Shown: positions 23,694-31,206 of the stretch, piece after piece
Position numbering within the stretch: the first letter of the stretch is position 1
How the letters are laid out: each line of letters starts with the position of its first letter
Origin: DAOTTW01 sp034437615
GTDB lineage: Bacteria > Chloroflexota > Anaerolineae > Aggregatilineales > Phototrophicaceae
Assembly: GCA_034437615.1 (NCBI GenBank)
Contig: DAOTTW010000045.1
Coordinates: 1-56,870 of the forward strand
Length of the DNA: 56,870 bases
Direction: 5' to 3'
Translations under genes and position numbers: made by a program
The notes under the pieces: generated by a model
What the model saw: the letters and a program-made list of their open reading frames with translations, nothing else
Database searches by the model: none
Told to the model about the DNA's origin: nothing

Positions 23694-24131
23694 TTGACAC
23701 TGGACGATCAGACCCAACGCGCCTGGGAGCAGACGCCTTACGGACAGGTGCACCGCGATGCAGCCGCGTCCAGTGCGACCCAGGCAGAGCGGATGCGCAC
23801 GGCCACACAACAGCACTTTTTGCGTCACCGCGCTTGCCAGTACCCCATCACGAAAACATACGCGGATGGCACAGTCGTGCGGGATTATCGGCGGCGGGTG
23901 ACCTGGCATATGCGGGCTTCGCCGCAGTGGTGGCAAGCGGGCCACCTGTGGGCGGACGACCTGCCGCAGGTATCACGCGGGCTGGAGGACATGGTTTTCA
24001 CCTGGTTGCAGCATCGGATGTGGCGCTTCAGCACGTCTGCCGAGCTAACGGTGCTGGACGCCCACGCGCTGAAGCGACAATCATACCACAGGCGGACGCA
24101 GCAAGCCGCGTCCCTACGCAGCCTAGCCTAA
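23694..24131 (+). CDS. Hypothetical protein with TTG start and repeat-derived C-terminus
   Basis: The product has 145 residues if translation starts at TTG 23694, which has AGGAG 9 bases upstream; an ATG-type start 69 bases earlier has none. The body (MTLDDQTQRAWEQTPYGQVH, RDYRRRVTWHMRASPQWWQA, LEDMVFTWLQHRMWRFSTSA) is rich in Trp, Arg and Gln. The last 15 codons read through a GGACGCAGCAAGCCGCGTCC palindrome (24094-24113), so the C-terminus has been replaced or extended by repeat DNA. I recognise no family. The gene is divergent from the hybrid kinase and 480 bases upstream of atpA. Confidence 0.55.
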   Translation: MTLDDQTQRAWEQTPYGQVHRDAAASSATQAERMRTATQQHFLRHRACQYPITKTYADGTVVRDYRRRVTWHMRASPQWWQAGHLWADDLPQVSRGLEDMVFTWLQHRMWRFSTSAELTVLDAHALKRQSYHRRTQQAASLRSLA

Positions 24132-24282
24132 AAACGACCCCAGCCCGGCGCTCTTTTCAGGGGTAGGTGTTTGGTTTTTCGTTGTTCCTGTGTGGCGGAC
24201 GCACCAGTGGCGCGTCCCTACAGACCTGTTGTGAATGATTGCGACCCTGTAGGGACAGGGCACTGATCTGTCCGGGGCGGCG
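24094..24282. repeat. Palindromic half-units and a 62-bp sequence repeated at 43081
   Basis: A half-unit ending CCCTAC lies at 24094-24117 and overlaps the end of the preceding gene. From 24156 to 24217 the sequence TTCAGGGGTAGGTGTTTGGT and so on through TGGCGGACGCACCAGTGGCG is repeated at 43081-43142 with two mismatches in 62 bp. A further GTAGGGACAGGGC...CTGTCC module stands at about 24250-24272. Confidence 0.85.
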
Positions 24283-24339
24283 CAAGCCGCCATAAAATAC
24301 AGTCAATCATGAAAAACCTACCCCTGAGAACACCCCAAA

Positions 24340-24460
24340 CCCCTCTCCCGAATTATCCCAGACACAGATGGAGAGGGGCTTCTAGCAGCCTGCTTCCCCC
24401 TCTCCTAGTTGCGTAGCGGAGGTTGGGAGAGGGAGGTTGAGGGATTGAGGGGGTGAGGGC
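24340..24460. repeat. CCCCTCTCC-type dispersed hairpin repeat
   Basis: CCCCTCTCC (24340-24348) pairs with GGAGAGGGG (24370-24378). A second CCCCTCTCC (about 24397-24405) pairs with GGGAGAGGG a few bases on. The block CCCTCACCCC...GCCCCTCT also occurs near 43065. Together with the previous entry it fills the 481-base gap upstream of atpA; no gene is seen. Confidence 0.6.
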
Positions 24461-24576
24461 CAATTCGCGGGCAAAATGGGCCTGGCTGAGTAGCCACGGG
24501 GTTCTGCTTGAATACAGGTCACAACGCGGGCTTCGGTCTACTACACATGAGTTACAATTCACTATAGACTATAGAT

Positions 24577-24592
24577 AGACAGACAGACAGAC
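24577..24592 (+). repeat. (AGAC)4 microsatellite in the atpA leader
   Basis: Four AGAC copies lie 21 bases before the atpA start, right before the ribosome-binding site AGAAGGAG (24597-24604). A change in copy number would alter the leader between promoter and Shine-Dalgarno. Confidence 0.8.
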
Positions 24593-24612
24593 AAATAGAA
24601 GGAGCCATCGGC

Positions 24613-26115
24613 ATGGTAGAAAATGTATATCAATCCATCTTAGATCAGATTGAGGGCTATTCACGTGATATTGACGTGGTTGAGGTCGGCTACGTGCAAG
24701 AAGTCGGTGATGGTATCGCCCGCGTCGCCGGAATGCCCAACGTGCGCTTTAACGAACTGGTGCGCTTTGAAAGCGGCACGGTTGGCATCGCCTTCAACCT
24801 CGAAACCGATAGCGTCGGCGTCATCGTGCTGGGTGCCTACGACCAGATTCAGGAAAACGAGCAGGTAACGCCGATGGATCGCATCGCCTCGGTGCCCGTC
24901 GGTAAGGCGATGGCAGGCCGCGTGGTGGATGCCCTCGGTAACCCAGTTGACGGCAAAGGGCCGATTGCCTTTGAAGAATATTACGATATCGAGCGCATCG
25001 CCCCCGGTGTGATGGACCGCAGCCCCGTCAATCGCCCGGTGCAGACGGGTATCCTCGCCATCGACGCCATGATCCCGATAGGCCGTGGTCAGCGCCAGTT
25101 GATTATCGGTGACCGCCAGGTGGGTAAGACCGCTATCGCGCTGGATACCATCATCAATCAGGCTGGCGAAGGCATGTACTGCGTCTATGTCGCCATCGGC
25201 AAGCGTCGTGGTGAAATTGCGCGTATCGTGAATACACTGGAAGAAGCGGGCGCGATGGAATACACGACTATCGTCATGGCCTCCGCCTCAGAATCCGCCG
25301 CCTTGCAGTACATCGCCCCCTATGCAGGCTGCGCCATCGGTGAATGGTACATGGAAAACGGCATGGACGCGCTCTGCATCTACGACGACCTCTCCAAGCA
25401 CGCCAACGCCTATCGTCAGGTGTCGCTGCTGCTGCGCCGCCCACCCGGACGCGAAGCCTACCCCGGTGATGTCTTCTACCTGCACAGCCGCCTGCTAGAA
25501 CGCGCCGCGCAACTCAGCGAAGAACGCGGTGGCGGCAGCCTGACCGCCCTGCCCTTCATCGAGACGCAGCTTGGCGACGTATCCGCATTTGTGCCCACCA
25601 ACGTGATTTCAATCACGGATGGCCAAATCTACCTCGAAGGCGACCTGTTCTACTCCGGCCAACGCCCCGCTGTGAATACAGGTGTGAGCGTGAGCCGCGT
25701 GGGTGGTTCCGCACAGCGCAAGATGATGAACAAAGCGGCTGGTGGTCTGCGTTTGCAGATGGCGCAGTTCCGTTCATTGGCCGCCTTCGCACAGTTCGGT
25801 AGCGACCTCGATAAAGACACGCAGCGTCAGCTTGATCGTGGTATGCGCCTCAACGAACTCTTCAAGCAGCCCCAATATCAACCGCTCGATCTGGCCGATC
25901 AGGTGGCGTTGATCTACGCAGGCACCACCGGCCTGCTCGATGAAATCCCGGTTGATAAGATGGACCGCTGGCAGGAAGACTTCATGCGGGCCTTCCAAAC
26001 GCGCTACAACGACGTGCGCGCCGAAATCGAAGCCAACTTCGACAAAAAGCTGGAAGGCGAACTCGCGCAGAAGGTCGAAAACGCAATCAGCGACTTTAAC
26101 GAGACCTGGAGCTAG
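24613..26115 (+). CDS. atpA: F1 ATP synthase subunit alpha
   Basis: The product has 500 residues, the usual length. It holds the beta-barrel N-terminus (residues 20-90, VGYVQEVGDGIARVAGMPNV), the nucleotide domain with P-loop GDRQVGKT (166-173), and the alpha-specific region SLLLRRPPGREAYPGDVFYL near 275-295. A helical C-terminus follows. The subunit is part of the catalytic hexamer of the membrane ATP synthase and binds nucleotide without hydrolysis. It is followed 6 bases later by atpG. Upstream there is no atpH (delta), atpF, atpE or atpB, so the F1 genes here are separated from the FO genes. Confidence 0.97.
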   Translation: MVENVYQSILDQIEGYSRDIDVVEVGYVQEVGDGIARVAGMPNVRFNELVRFESGTVGIAFNLETDSVGVIVLGAYDQIQENEQVTPMDRIASVPVGKAMAGRVVDALGNPVDGKGPIAFEEYYDIERIAPGVMDRSPVNRPVQTGILAIDAMIPIGRGQRQLIIGDRQVGKTAIALDTIINQAGEGMYCVYVAIGKRRGEIARIVNTLEEAGAMEYTTIVMASASESAALQYIAPYAGCAIGEWYMENGMDALCIYDDLSKHANAYRQVSLLLRRPPGREAYPGDVFYLHSRLLERAAQLSEERGGGSLTALPFIETQLGDVSAFVPTNVISITDGQIYLEGDLFYSGQRPAVNTGVSVSRVGGSAQRKMMNKAAGGLRLQMAQFRSLAAFAQFGSDLDKDTQRQLDRGMRLNELFKQPQYQPLDLADQVALIYAGTTGLLDEIPVDKMDRWQEDFMRAFQTRYNDVRAEIEANFDKKLEGELAQKVENAISDFNETWS

Positions 26116-26121
26116 CTTACG

Positions 26122-27027
26122 ATGGCATCAGCAAGAGAAGTAAAGAACCGCATCCGCAGCGTGAAGAACATCTCCCAGATCACCAAAGCGCTGGAAGCGG
26201 TTTCGGCCTCGAAGGTGCGCAAAGCACAGGAACGCGCCCAATCGACGCGCACCTATGCCGAAAAAGCCTGGGAGATTCTGATTAACGTGCAGCGTGCCAA
26301 CGAAGGGCTACTGTTGCACCCCCTGCTGAGCGAACGCGAAGCGGTCAAATCCGTGATGATCATTCTCATCACAGCGGATCGCGGGCTAGCAGGCCCATAC
26401 ATCTCAAATATCATCCGCGTGGCCGATAACTTTGAACGGCGCTTCGATGGCCCCGTACAATACGTGACGGTTGGCAAACGCGGACGCGATACGATGCTGC
26501 GTCAGGGTGCGAATATCGTCGCAGAGTTCAGCAATCTACCCGACGAGCCGACAATCGAGGACATCCGCCCGATTGCGCGTGTCGGCATCAACGCCTTTCT
26601 CAATAACGAAGTCGATGAAGTCCTGATCGCCTACACGGACTTTATCAATCTGCTGACGCAGCGCCCATCTATCATTGGCTGGTTGCCGCTGACGACCAAC
26701 ACGATTGCAGAGCGCGTCGCAGAGGACGCCGTGAAGGAGCCGCCAAAGGTTTCAGAGATGCAGATGGATTACGACTATGAGCCAAACGCCACCGCAGTCG
26801 TAGAAGAAATCGTGCCGCGCTTCACGGAGTTGCAGTTGTATCAGGCGCTATTAGAGGCAAAGGCCAGCGAACACGCCGCCCGGATGCAGGCCATGCGCAA
26901 CGCTACCGATAACGCCTCGCAACTGCAAGACGACCTCACGCTGGAATACAACAAGGCACGTCAGGCAGCCATCACCAGCGAAATCCTGGACATCGTTGGC
27001 GGCGCAGAAGCCCTAGAAAAAAAGTAA
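26122..27027 (+). CDS. atpG: F1 ATP synthase subunit gamma
   Basis: The product has 301 residues. The N-terminal coiled-coil helix has MASAREVKNRIRSVKNISQI and TKALEAVSASKVRKAQERAQ. The Rossmann-like domain contains ILITADRGLAGPYISNIIR (about 80-98). The C-terminal helix is RMQAMRNATDNASQLQDDLT...ITSEILDIVGGAEAL. It forms the rotor shaft inside the alpha-beta hexamer. It starts 6 bases after atpA, so the two are co-transcribed. Its stop codon is the first TAA of an 8-bp tandem array. Confidence 0.96.
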   Translation: MASAREVKNRIRSVKNISQITKALEAVSASKVRKAQERAQSTRTYAEKAWEILINVQRANEGLLLHPLLSEREAVKSVMIILITADRGLAGPYISNIIRVADNFERRFDGPVQYVTVGKRGRDTMLRQGANIVAEFSNLPDEPTIEDIRPIARVGINAFLNNEVDEVLIAYTDFINLLTQRPSIIGWLPLTTNTIAERVAEDAVKEPPKVSEMQMDYDYEPNATAVVEEIVPRFTELQLYQALLEAKASEHAARMQAMRNATDNASQLQDDLTLEYNKARQAAITSEILDIVGGAEALEKK

Positions 27028-27051
27028 AGAAGTAAAGAAATAAAGAAGTAA
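27025..27051 (+). repeat. 8-bp tandem array (TAAAGAAG)n starting at the atpG stop codon
   Basis: TAAAGAAG, TAAAGAAA, TAAAGAAG and TAA follow without a gap. The 8-bp period places TAA at 27025, 27033, 27041 and 27049, which gives a stop in all three forward frames. Confidence 0.85.
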
Positions 27052-27060
27052 TGGACGAAC

Positions 27061-27155
27061 GAGAAAAACCGGACAATCTGTAGGGGCGCAATGCATTGCG
27101 CCCTGGGCGCAGCACGCTGCGCCCCTACACAGGGTTCTACGGATTCGTTTTGGTC
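27061..27155. repeat. Canonical 49-bp two-hairpin unit inside the atp operon
   Basis: The core at 27080-27128 has a perfect outer stem GTAGGGG...CCCCTAC, first hairpin GCGCAATGCATTGCGC and second GCGCAGCACGCTGCGC. Arms are AAAAACCGGACAATCT on the left and CTACGGATTCGTTTTGG on the right. It separates atpG from atpD by 200 bases where these genes are usually close. It may attenuate or stabilise the message. Confidence 0.9.
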
Positions 27156-27227
27156 CCGCCATAAGATCAACACAGACACACAGACACAAACAAAGACAAA
27201 ATAGCAATAGTGAGGAGCGAGCTACTC

Positions 27228-28667
27228 ATGGCAGAAGTTGAAGGTAAAATTACACAAATTCTCGGTAACGTGGTCGATGTCAAATTCTCGGAAGGCTCCC
27301 TGCCGGATATCTACGACGCCATCCGCGTACCGCGTGAAGGCGACGAAGAAGACCTGATCCTGGAGGTGGAACTGTTGCTGGGCGATGGAGCCGTGCGTTG
27401 CGTCGGCATGGACCGCACCGACGGCCTGCAACGTGGTATAGCCGCTTTCGGCACAGGCCGCCCCATTGCCGTGCCCGTCGGTGAAGCTTCACTGGGCCGC
27501 ATCTTTAACGTCTTGGGCCGCCCGATTGATGGCCGCGACCCCGTGCCGGACGACGCACCGCGCCGCCCCATTCATCAGGTCGCGCCGAACTTTGAGGACC
27601 AATCACCCCGCATCGAAATCTTTGAAACCGGCCTGAAAGTGATCGACCTGATCGCACCCATGACCAAAGGCGGCAAAACAGGCATTTTCGGCGGCGCAGG
27701 CGTCGGCAAGACGGTTACGATTCAGGAGCTAATTAACTCCATCGCCACCGAGCACGCTGGTCTATCGGTTTTCGCTGGCGTGGGTGAGCGCACCCGCGAA
27801 GGCACCGACCTGTATCTGGAAATGAAAGAGGCTGGCGTACTGGATAAGCTGGCGATGGTCTTCGGGCAGATGAACGAGCCGCCCGGTGTGCGCCTGCGTG
27901 TGGCCCTCTCCGGCCTGACGATGGCTGAGCAATTCCGCGACACAGGCAAAGATGTGCTGATCTTCATCGACAACATCTTCCGTTATTCGCTGGCCGGCGC
28001 TGAGGTGTCGGCGTTGCTAGGTCGTATGCCATCCGCTGTGGGTTATCAGCCGACATTGGCTGAAGAAATGGGTATGTTACAGGAACGCATCACCTCCACG
28101 CGGCGCGGCTCCATCACATCCATGCAGGCCGTTTACGTGCCCGCAGACGACTACTCCGACCCCGCCCCGGTTGCCGTGTTCACCCACCTGGATAGCACCA
28201 TCGCGCTAGAGCGCTCGATTGCCTCACGCGGCCTCTTCCCAGCAGTGGACCCGCTCGGCAGCACCAGTAACATCCTGGACCCCAATATCGTCGGCGAGGA
28301 CCACTACAGCACCGCCCGCGAAACGCAACAGGTGCTACAGCGCTACAAAGACTTGCAGGATATTATCGCCATTCTCGGCGTCGAAGAACTGAGCGACGAC
28401 GATAAGCTGCTCGTGGCGCGTGCACGCAAGATCGAAAACTTCCTCAGTCAGCCTATGAAGGTAGCGGAGCAGTTCACCGGGCGCGAAGGCAAGTACGTGC
28501 CAGTCAAGGACACCGTGCGCGGCTTCCGTATGCTGCTGGATGGCGAACTCGATCACATCCCAGAGCAGATGTTTTACATGGCTGGCCCCATCGAGGATGT
28601 GCAGGCGCGTTACAACGAAAGCCAACAAGATAACAAACAAAACAAAGACAACAAAGAAAGCGCCTAA
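27228..28667 (+). CDS. atpD: F1 ATP synthase subunit beta
   Basis: The product has 479 residues from ATG 27228, with GAGGAG 10 bases upstream. P-loop GGAGVGKT lies at 155-162, followed by the catalytic GVGERTREG and the DELSEED-related region VEELSDDDKLLVARARKIEN. This is the catalytic subunit of the synthase. The C-terminus ends in an Asn/Lys/Gln-rich tail (QQDNKQNKDNKESA) encoded by A-rich near-repeats. atpC starts one base after the stop. Confidence 0.97.
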   Translation: MAEVEGKITQILGNVVDVKFSEGSLPDIYDAIRVPREGDEEDLILEVELLLGDGAVRCVGMDRTDGLQRGIAAFGTGRPIAVPVGEASLGRIFNVLGRPIDGRDPVPDDAPRRPIHQVAPNFEDQSPRIEIFETGLKVIDLIAPMTKGGKTGIFGGAGVGKTVTIQELINSIATEHAGLSVFAGVGERTREGTDLYLEMKEAGVLDKLAMVFGQMNEPPGVRLRVALSGLTMAEQFRDTGKDVLIFIDNIFRYSLAGAEVSALLGRMPSAVGYQPTLAEEMGMLQERITSTRRGSITSMQAVYVPADDYSDPAPVAVFTHLDSTIALERSIASRGLFPAVDPLGSTSNILDPNIVGEDHYSTARETQQVLQRYKDLQDIIAILGVEELSDDDKLLVARARKIENFLSQPMKVAEQFTGREGKYVPVKDTVRGFRMLLDGELDHIPEQMFYMAGPIEDVQARYNESQQDNKQNKDNKESA

Positions 28668-28668
28668 C

Positions 28669-29115
28669 ATGCCCATTCATGTCGAACTCGTGACGCAGGA
28701 GAAGCGCGTCTTTGAGGAAACCGAAGCCGATATTATCCTCGTACCAGCCGTTGAGGGTGAAATGGGCATCTTGCCCGGCCACGCTCCGGTGCTGACGACG
28801 ATGGGCTTCGGTGAATTGGTCGTGCGCAAAGGCGGCGCAGAAGAGCGCTTCGCCATCTACGGCGGTGTCGTGGATGTGCGCCCGGATAAGGTCGTCGTGC
28901 TGGCGGACTTGGCCGAATCCTCGTTTAATATTGACGAAGCAGCAGCCGAGAAAGCACGCCAACGCGCCGCAGAGATGATCGAGGAGGGCGCACCCCCAGA
29001 GCAAAACCGACAGGCCGCGCTCGAACTGCGCCGCGCTGAACTGCAACTGAAGGTCAAGCGCCGCATGAGCGCCGGCGGTCCGGGCTTACGCATCGTCAGC
29101 GACGACGAAGCATAA
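28669..29115 (+). CDS. atpC: F1 ATP synthase subunit epsilon
   Basis: The product has 148 residues. ATG 28669 follows the atpD stop by one base, so translation is coupled; an earlier in-frame ATG lies inside atpD. The beta-sandwich is clear: MPIHVELVTQEKRVFEETEA, VEGEMGILPGHAPVLTTM and YGGVVDVRPDKVVVLADLA. A two-helix C-terminal domain follows (about 90-140, ALELRRAELQLKVKRR). The subunit regulates rotation in the ATP synthase. It closes the atp block; a terminator hairpin lies 93 bases on. Confidence 0.94.
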   Translation: MPIHVELVTQEKRVFEETEADIILVPAVEGEMGILPGHAPVLTTMGFGELVVRKGGAEERFAIYGGVVDVRPDKVVVLADLAESSFNIDEAAAEKARQRAAEMIEEGAPPEQNRQAALELRRAELQLKVKRRMSAGGPGLRIVSDDEA

Positions 29116-29207
29116 AGCCCTGTTTGGGCGACGCCATTCTCGGCGTCCAGGGTGGTGCAAGCCGCCATAAAAACAAGGCAACGTAAATAGACAACTGTGC
29201 TTCAGCG

Positions 29208-29236
29208 CGCCCGGTTTCGTCCGGGCGTTGCTTTTT
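29208..29236 (+). terminator. Intrinsic terminator after atpC
   Basis: CGCCCGG, loop TTTCGT, CCGGGCG, then TTGCTTTTT. A degraded repeat (GACGCCATTCTCGGCGTC, about 29129-29146) lies between it and the atpC stop. Confidence 0.85.
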
Positions 29237-29340
29237 GCTGGCCACATCAGTATAAATAGCCGCATTCGTCATCAGTCACCACAGTCACCCTGGCAGCACC
29301 ATCCGATAACACACATCGCACGAAGGTATAACACAATCCA

Positions 29341-30351
29341 ATGGCGCTATTCTCGAAACGCCTGGGCCTGGACCTGGGCACGGTGAACACCCTCATCTAC
29401 GAACGTGGGCAAATCGTCTTGCAAGAGCCAACTGTCGCGGCGCTGATGGTCGAAACAGAACTCATTGTGGATTTTGGCCAACCAGCCCGCGAGATGCTTG
29501 GCCGTGTGGATGATGAGGACATCCAGATCGTGCGCCCCCTGCAAAACGGCGTCATTGCGGATTACGAAGTCACCGAGCGCATGTTGGAGTATTTCTTCAG
29601 CAAGGTAGCCGGGCGCATCCGCCTGTTTCGGCCAACGGTCATGGTCTCTGTGCCCTGGGGTGTGACCAGCGTCGAAAAACGCGCCGTGCAAGAGGCCGTG
29701 CTGAGCGCGGGCGCACGCGAAGTCTACCTGATCTGGGAGCCACTGGCCGCCGCCATTGGCGCGGGCTTGCCCGTCGGCACGCCTGCGGGCGATATGATCG
29801 TCAATATCGGCGGTGGCATCACCGAAGCGGCGGTACTGACCATGAATAACATCATCCGCGCCGAAAGTGGCCGCGTCGGCGGGGTCCGCATGGATGAGGC
29901 CATCATGAGCTACGTGCGCCGCAAGTACAACCTCACCATCGGCCAGCCAACCGCCGAATCCGTCAAGATTCAGGTGGGCGCTGCGCTCGACCAACCCGAA
30001 GAACTCTCGATGGACGTACAGGGCCGCGATAACGTCAGCGGTCTGCCGCGCATGGTCAATATCACAACAGGCGAAGTGGTCGAAGCCTTACAGGAGCCAC
30101 TCACGGGGATTGCCAGCGTACTGAAAAACGTCTTGGGCAACACGCCACCCGAACTCGCATCGGATATTATCGACCGGGGCATTGTGATTACAGGTGGGGG
30201 CGCGTTGCTGCGTGGCGTAGACGACTTTCTGACGCGCCAAACCGGGGTGCCTGTCTACCGAGCCGATAACCCGATGCTTGTGGTCGCGATGGGTGCTGGC
30301 CGCGCACTCGAAGACCCGGCCATTTTACGCCGCATCGCACAAGGCACATAA
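29341..30351 (+). CDS. mreB: Rod-shape determining protein MreB
   Basis: The product has 336 residues. Actin-like phosphate 1 loop is LGLDLGTVNTLIYERG (about 8-23), the phosphate 2 loop is VNIGGGITEAAV (about 160) and the adenosine loop is VITGGGALLRGVDDFLTR (about 285-302). It assembles membrane-bound filaments that guide cell-wall synthesis. The usual partners mreC and mreD do not follow; rex lies convergently 26 bases downstream. Chloroflexota can encode MreB without the complete Mre set, so its exact role is not certain. Confidence 0.92.
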   Translation: MALFSKRLGLDLGTVNTLIYERGQIVLQEPTVAALMVETELIVDFGQPAREMLGRVDDEDIQIVRPLQNGVIADYEVTERMLEYFFSKVAGRIRLFRPTVMVSVPWGVTSVEKRAVQEAVLSAGAREVYLIWEPLAAAIGAGLPVGTPAGDMIVNIGGGITEAAVLTMNNIIRAESGRVGGVRMDEAIMSYVRRKYNLTIGQPTAESVKIQVGAALDQPEELSMDVQGRDNVSGLPRMVNITTGEVVEALQEPLTGIASVLKNVLGNTPPELASDIIDRGIVITGGGALLRGVDDFLTRQTGVPVYRADNPMLVVAMGAGRALEDPAILRRIAQGT

Positions 30352-30377
30352 AGCATGTCTGAGGTTATCGCTGTGGG

Positions 30378-31025
30378 TTAGGATATTTCGCCATCGCGTA
30401 GGTAGTACGTCATATGCTGCATGTGCACAACGGGGTCGATGTATTGCACCATCACATCATCGGGGACGTTGATGTTAATCGGCGCGTAGTTGAGGATCGC
30501 CCGCACGCCAGCCGTCACGACCAGATCAGCCACTTCTTGCGCGTGTTCTGCGGGCACGGCAATCATCGCGATTTGCACATTCTCTTTTACGACAGTTTCA
30601 ACGAGTTCACCAACAGGCCGCACCCTGAAGCCACCGATCTGCTGACCGACCTTGCTGGGGTCCGCGTCAAACAACCACATAATGCGAAAGCCACGCTCCG
30701 CAAAGCCCTTGTAATGCGAAATCGCGCTGCCCAGATTACCCGCCCCAATCACAACCACATTCCATTTACGGTCAACCTGCAAGACCTGCCGTAGCTTGGC
30801 GACCAAAAACTCGATCTGATAGCCGGTGCCCTGCTTGCCAAAACCACCAAAATGCGATAAGTCCTTGCGAATTTGCGCCGAACTAATCCCCAAGCGGCGA
30901 CCCAACTCATGCGACGACGTAACATCCTGGCCTTCCTGCTGCAAGCGTGTTAACGCACGCAAGTACAGCGGCAAGCGCCCGATAACGATGTCGGGAATGT
31001 TTTCGGTTATTTTGAAAGCCGCCAT
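30378..31025 (-). CDS. rex: Redox-sensing transcriptional repressor Rex
   Basis: The product has 215 residues. The winged-helix domain covers residues 1-80 with ELGRRLGISSAQIRKDLSHF and GGFGKQGTGY, the family signature. The Rossmann domain has VIGAGNLGSAI (93-103) and the NAD(H)-binding site LFDAD (about 118-122). The C-terminal domain-swapped helix ends with VVHMQHMTYYLRDGEIS. Rex binds DNA when NADH is low and controls respiration and fermentation genes. It is divergent from an exporter operon, with a Rex-box-like palindrome between them, so self-control and control of the exporter are possible. Confidence 0.95.
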   Translation of the reverse strand: MAAFKITENIPDIVIGRLPLYLRALTRLQQEGQDVTSSHELGRRLGISSAQIRKDLSHFGGFGKQGTGYQIEFLVAKLRQVLQVDRKWNVVVIGAGNLGSAISHYKGFAERGFRIMWLFDADPSKVGQQIGGFRVRPVGELVETVVKENVQIAMIAVPAEHAQEVADLVVTAGVRAILNYAPININVPDDVMVQYIDPVVHMQHMTYYLRDGEIS

Positions 31026-31099
31026 GTTTCTTATTCCTTAAATGGGTGGACAATCAGCAAATATCTATCATAGCACCGCATAGAGCCATCGAAAAGCGT

Positions 31100-31118
31100 T
31101 TGTTACAATTGTAACTAA
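31100..31118. promoter_or_regulatory. Candidate Rex operator between rex and the exporter operon
   Basis: TTGTTACAATTGTAACTAA contains the perfect 14-bp palindrome GTTACAATTGTAAC (31102-31115). Known Rex sites have the form TTGTTA-N6-TAACAA or TTGTGA-N6-TCACAA. The site here differs from the first by one inserted base at the right end. It lies 75 bases upstream of rex and about 90 bases upstream of the adaptor gene. Confidence 0.55.
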
Positions 31119-31206
31119 TTTATGCATCATGCCTCGTTCATAATCTTCAAAGCAAGGTGCAGTGTATGATAAGATGGTCGTAACTTCACAGCAAAAAGCA
31201 GGTGCT

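Noticed and set aside
23694..24131. The gene upstream of atpA as a divergent ATP synthase delta subunit
   Set aside because: It is Trp/Arg-rich, lacks the delta helical bundle pattern and is separated by 480 bases of repeats.
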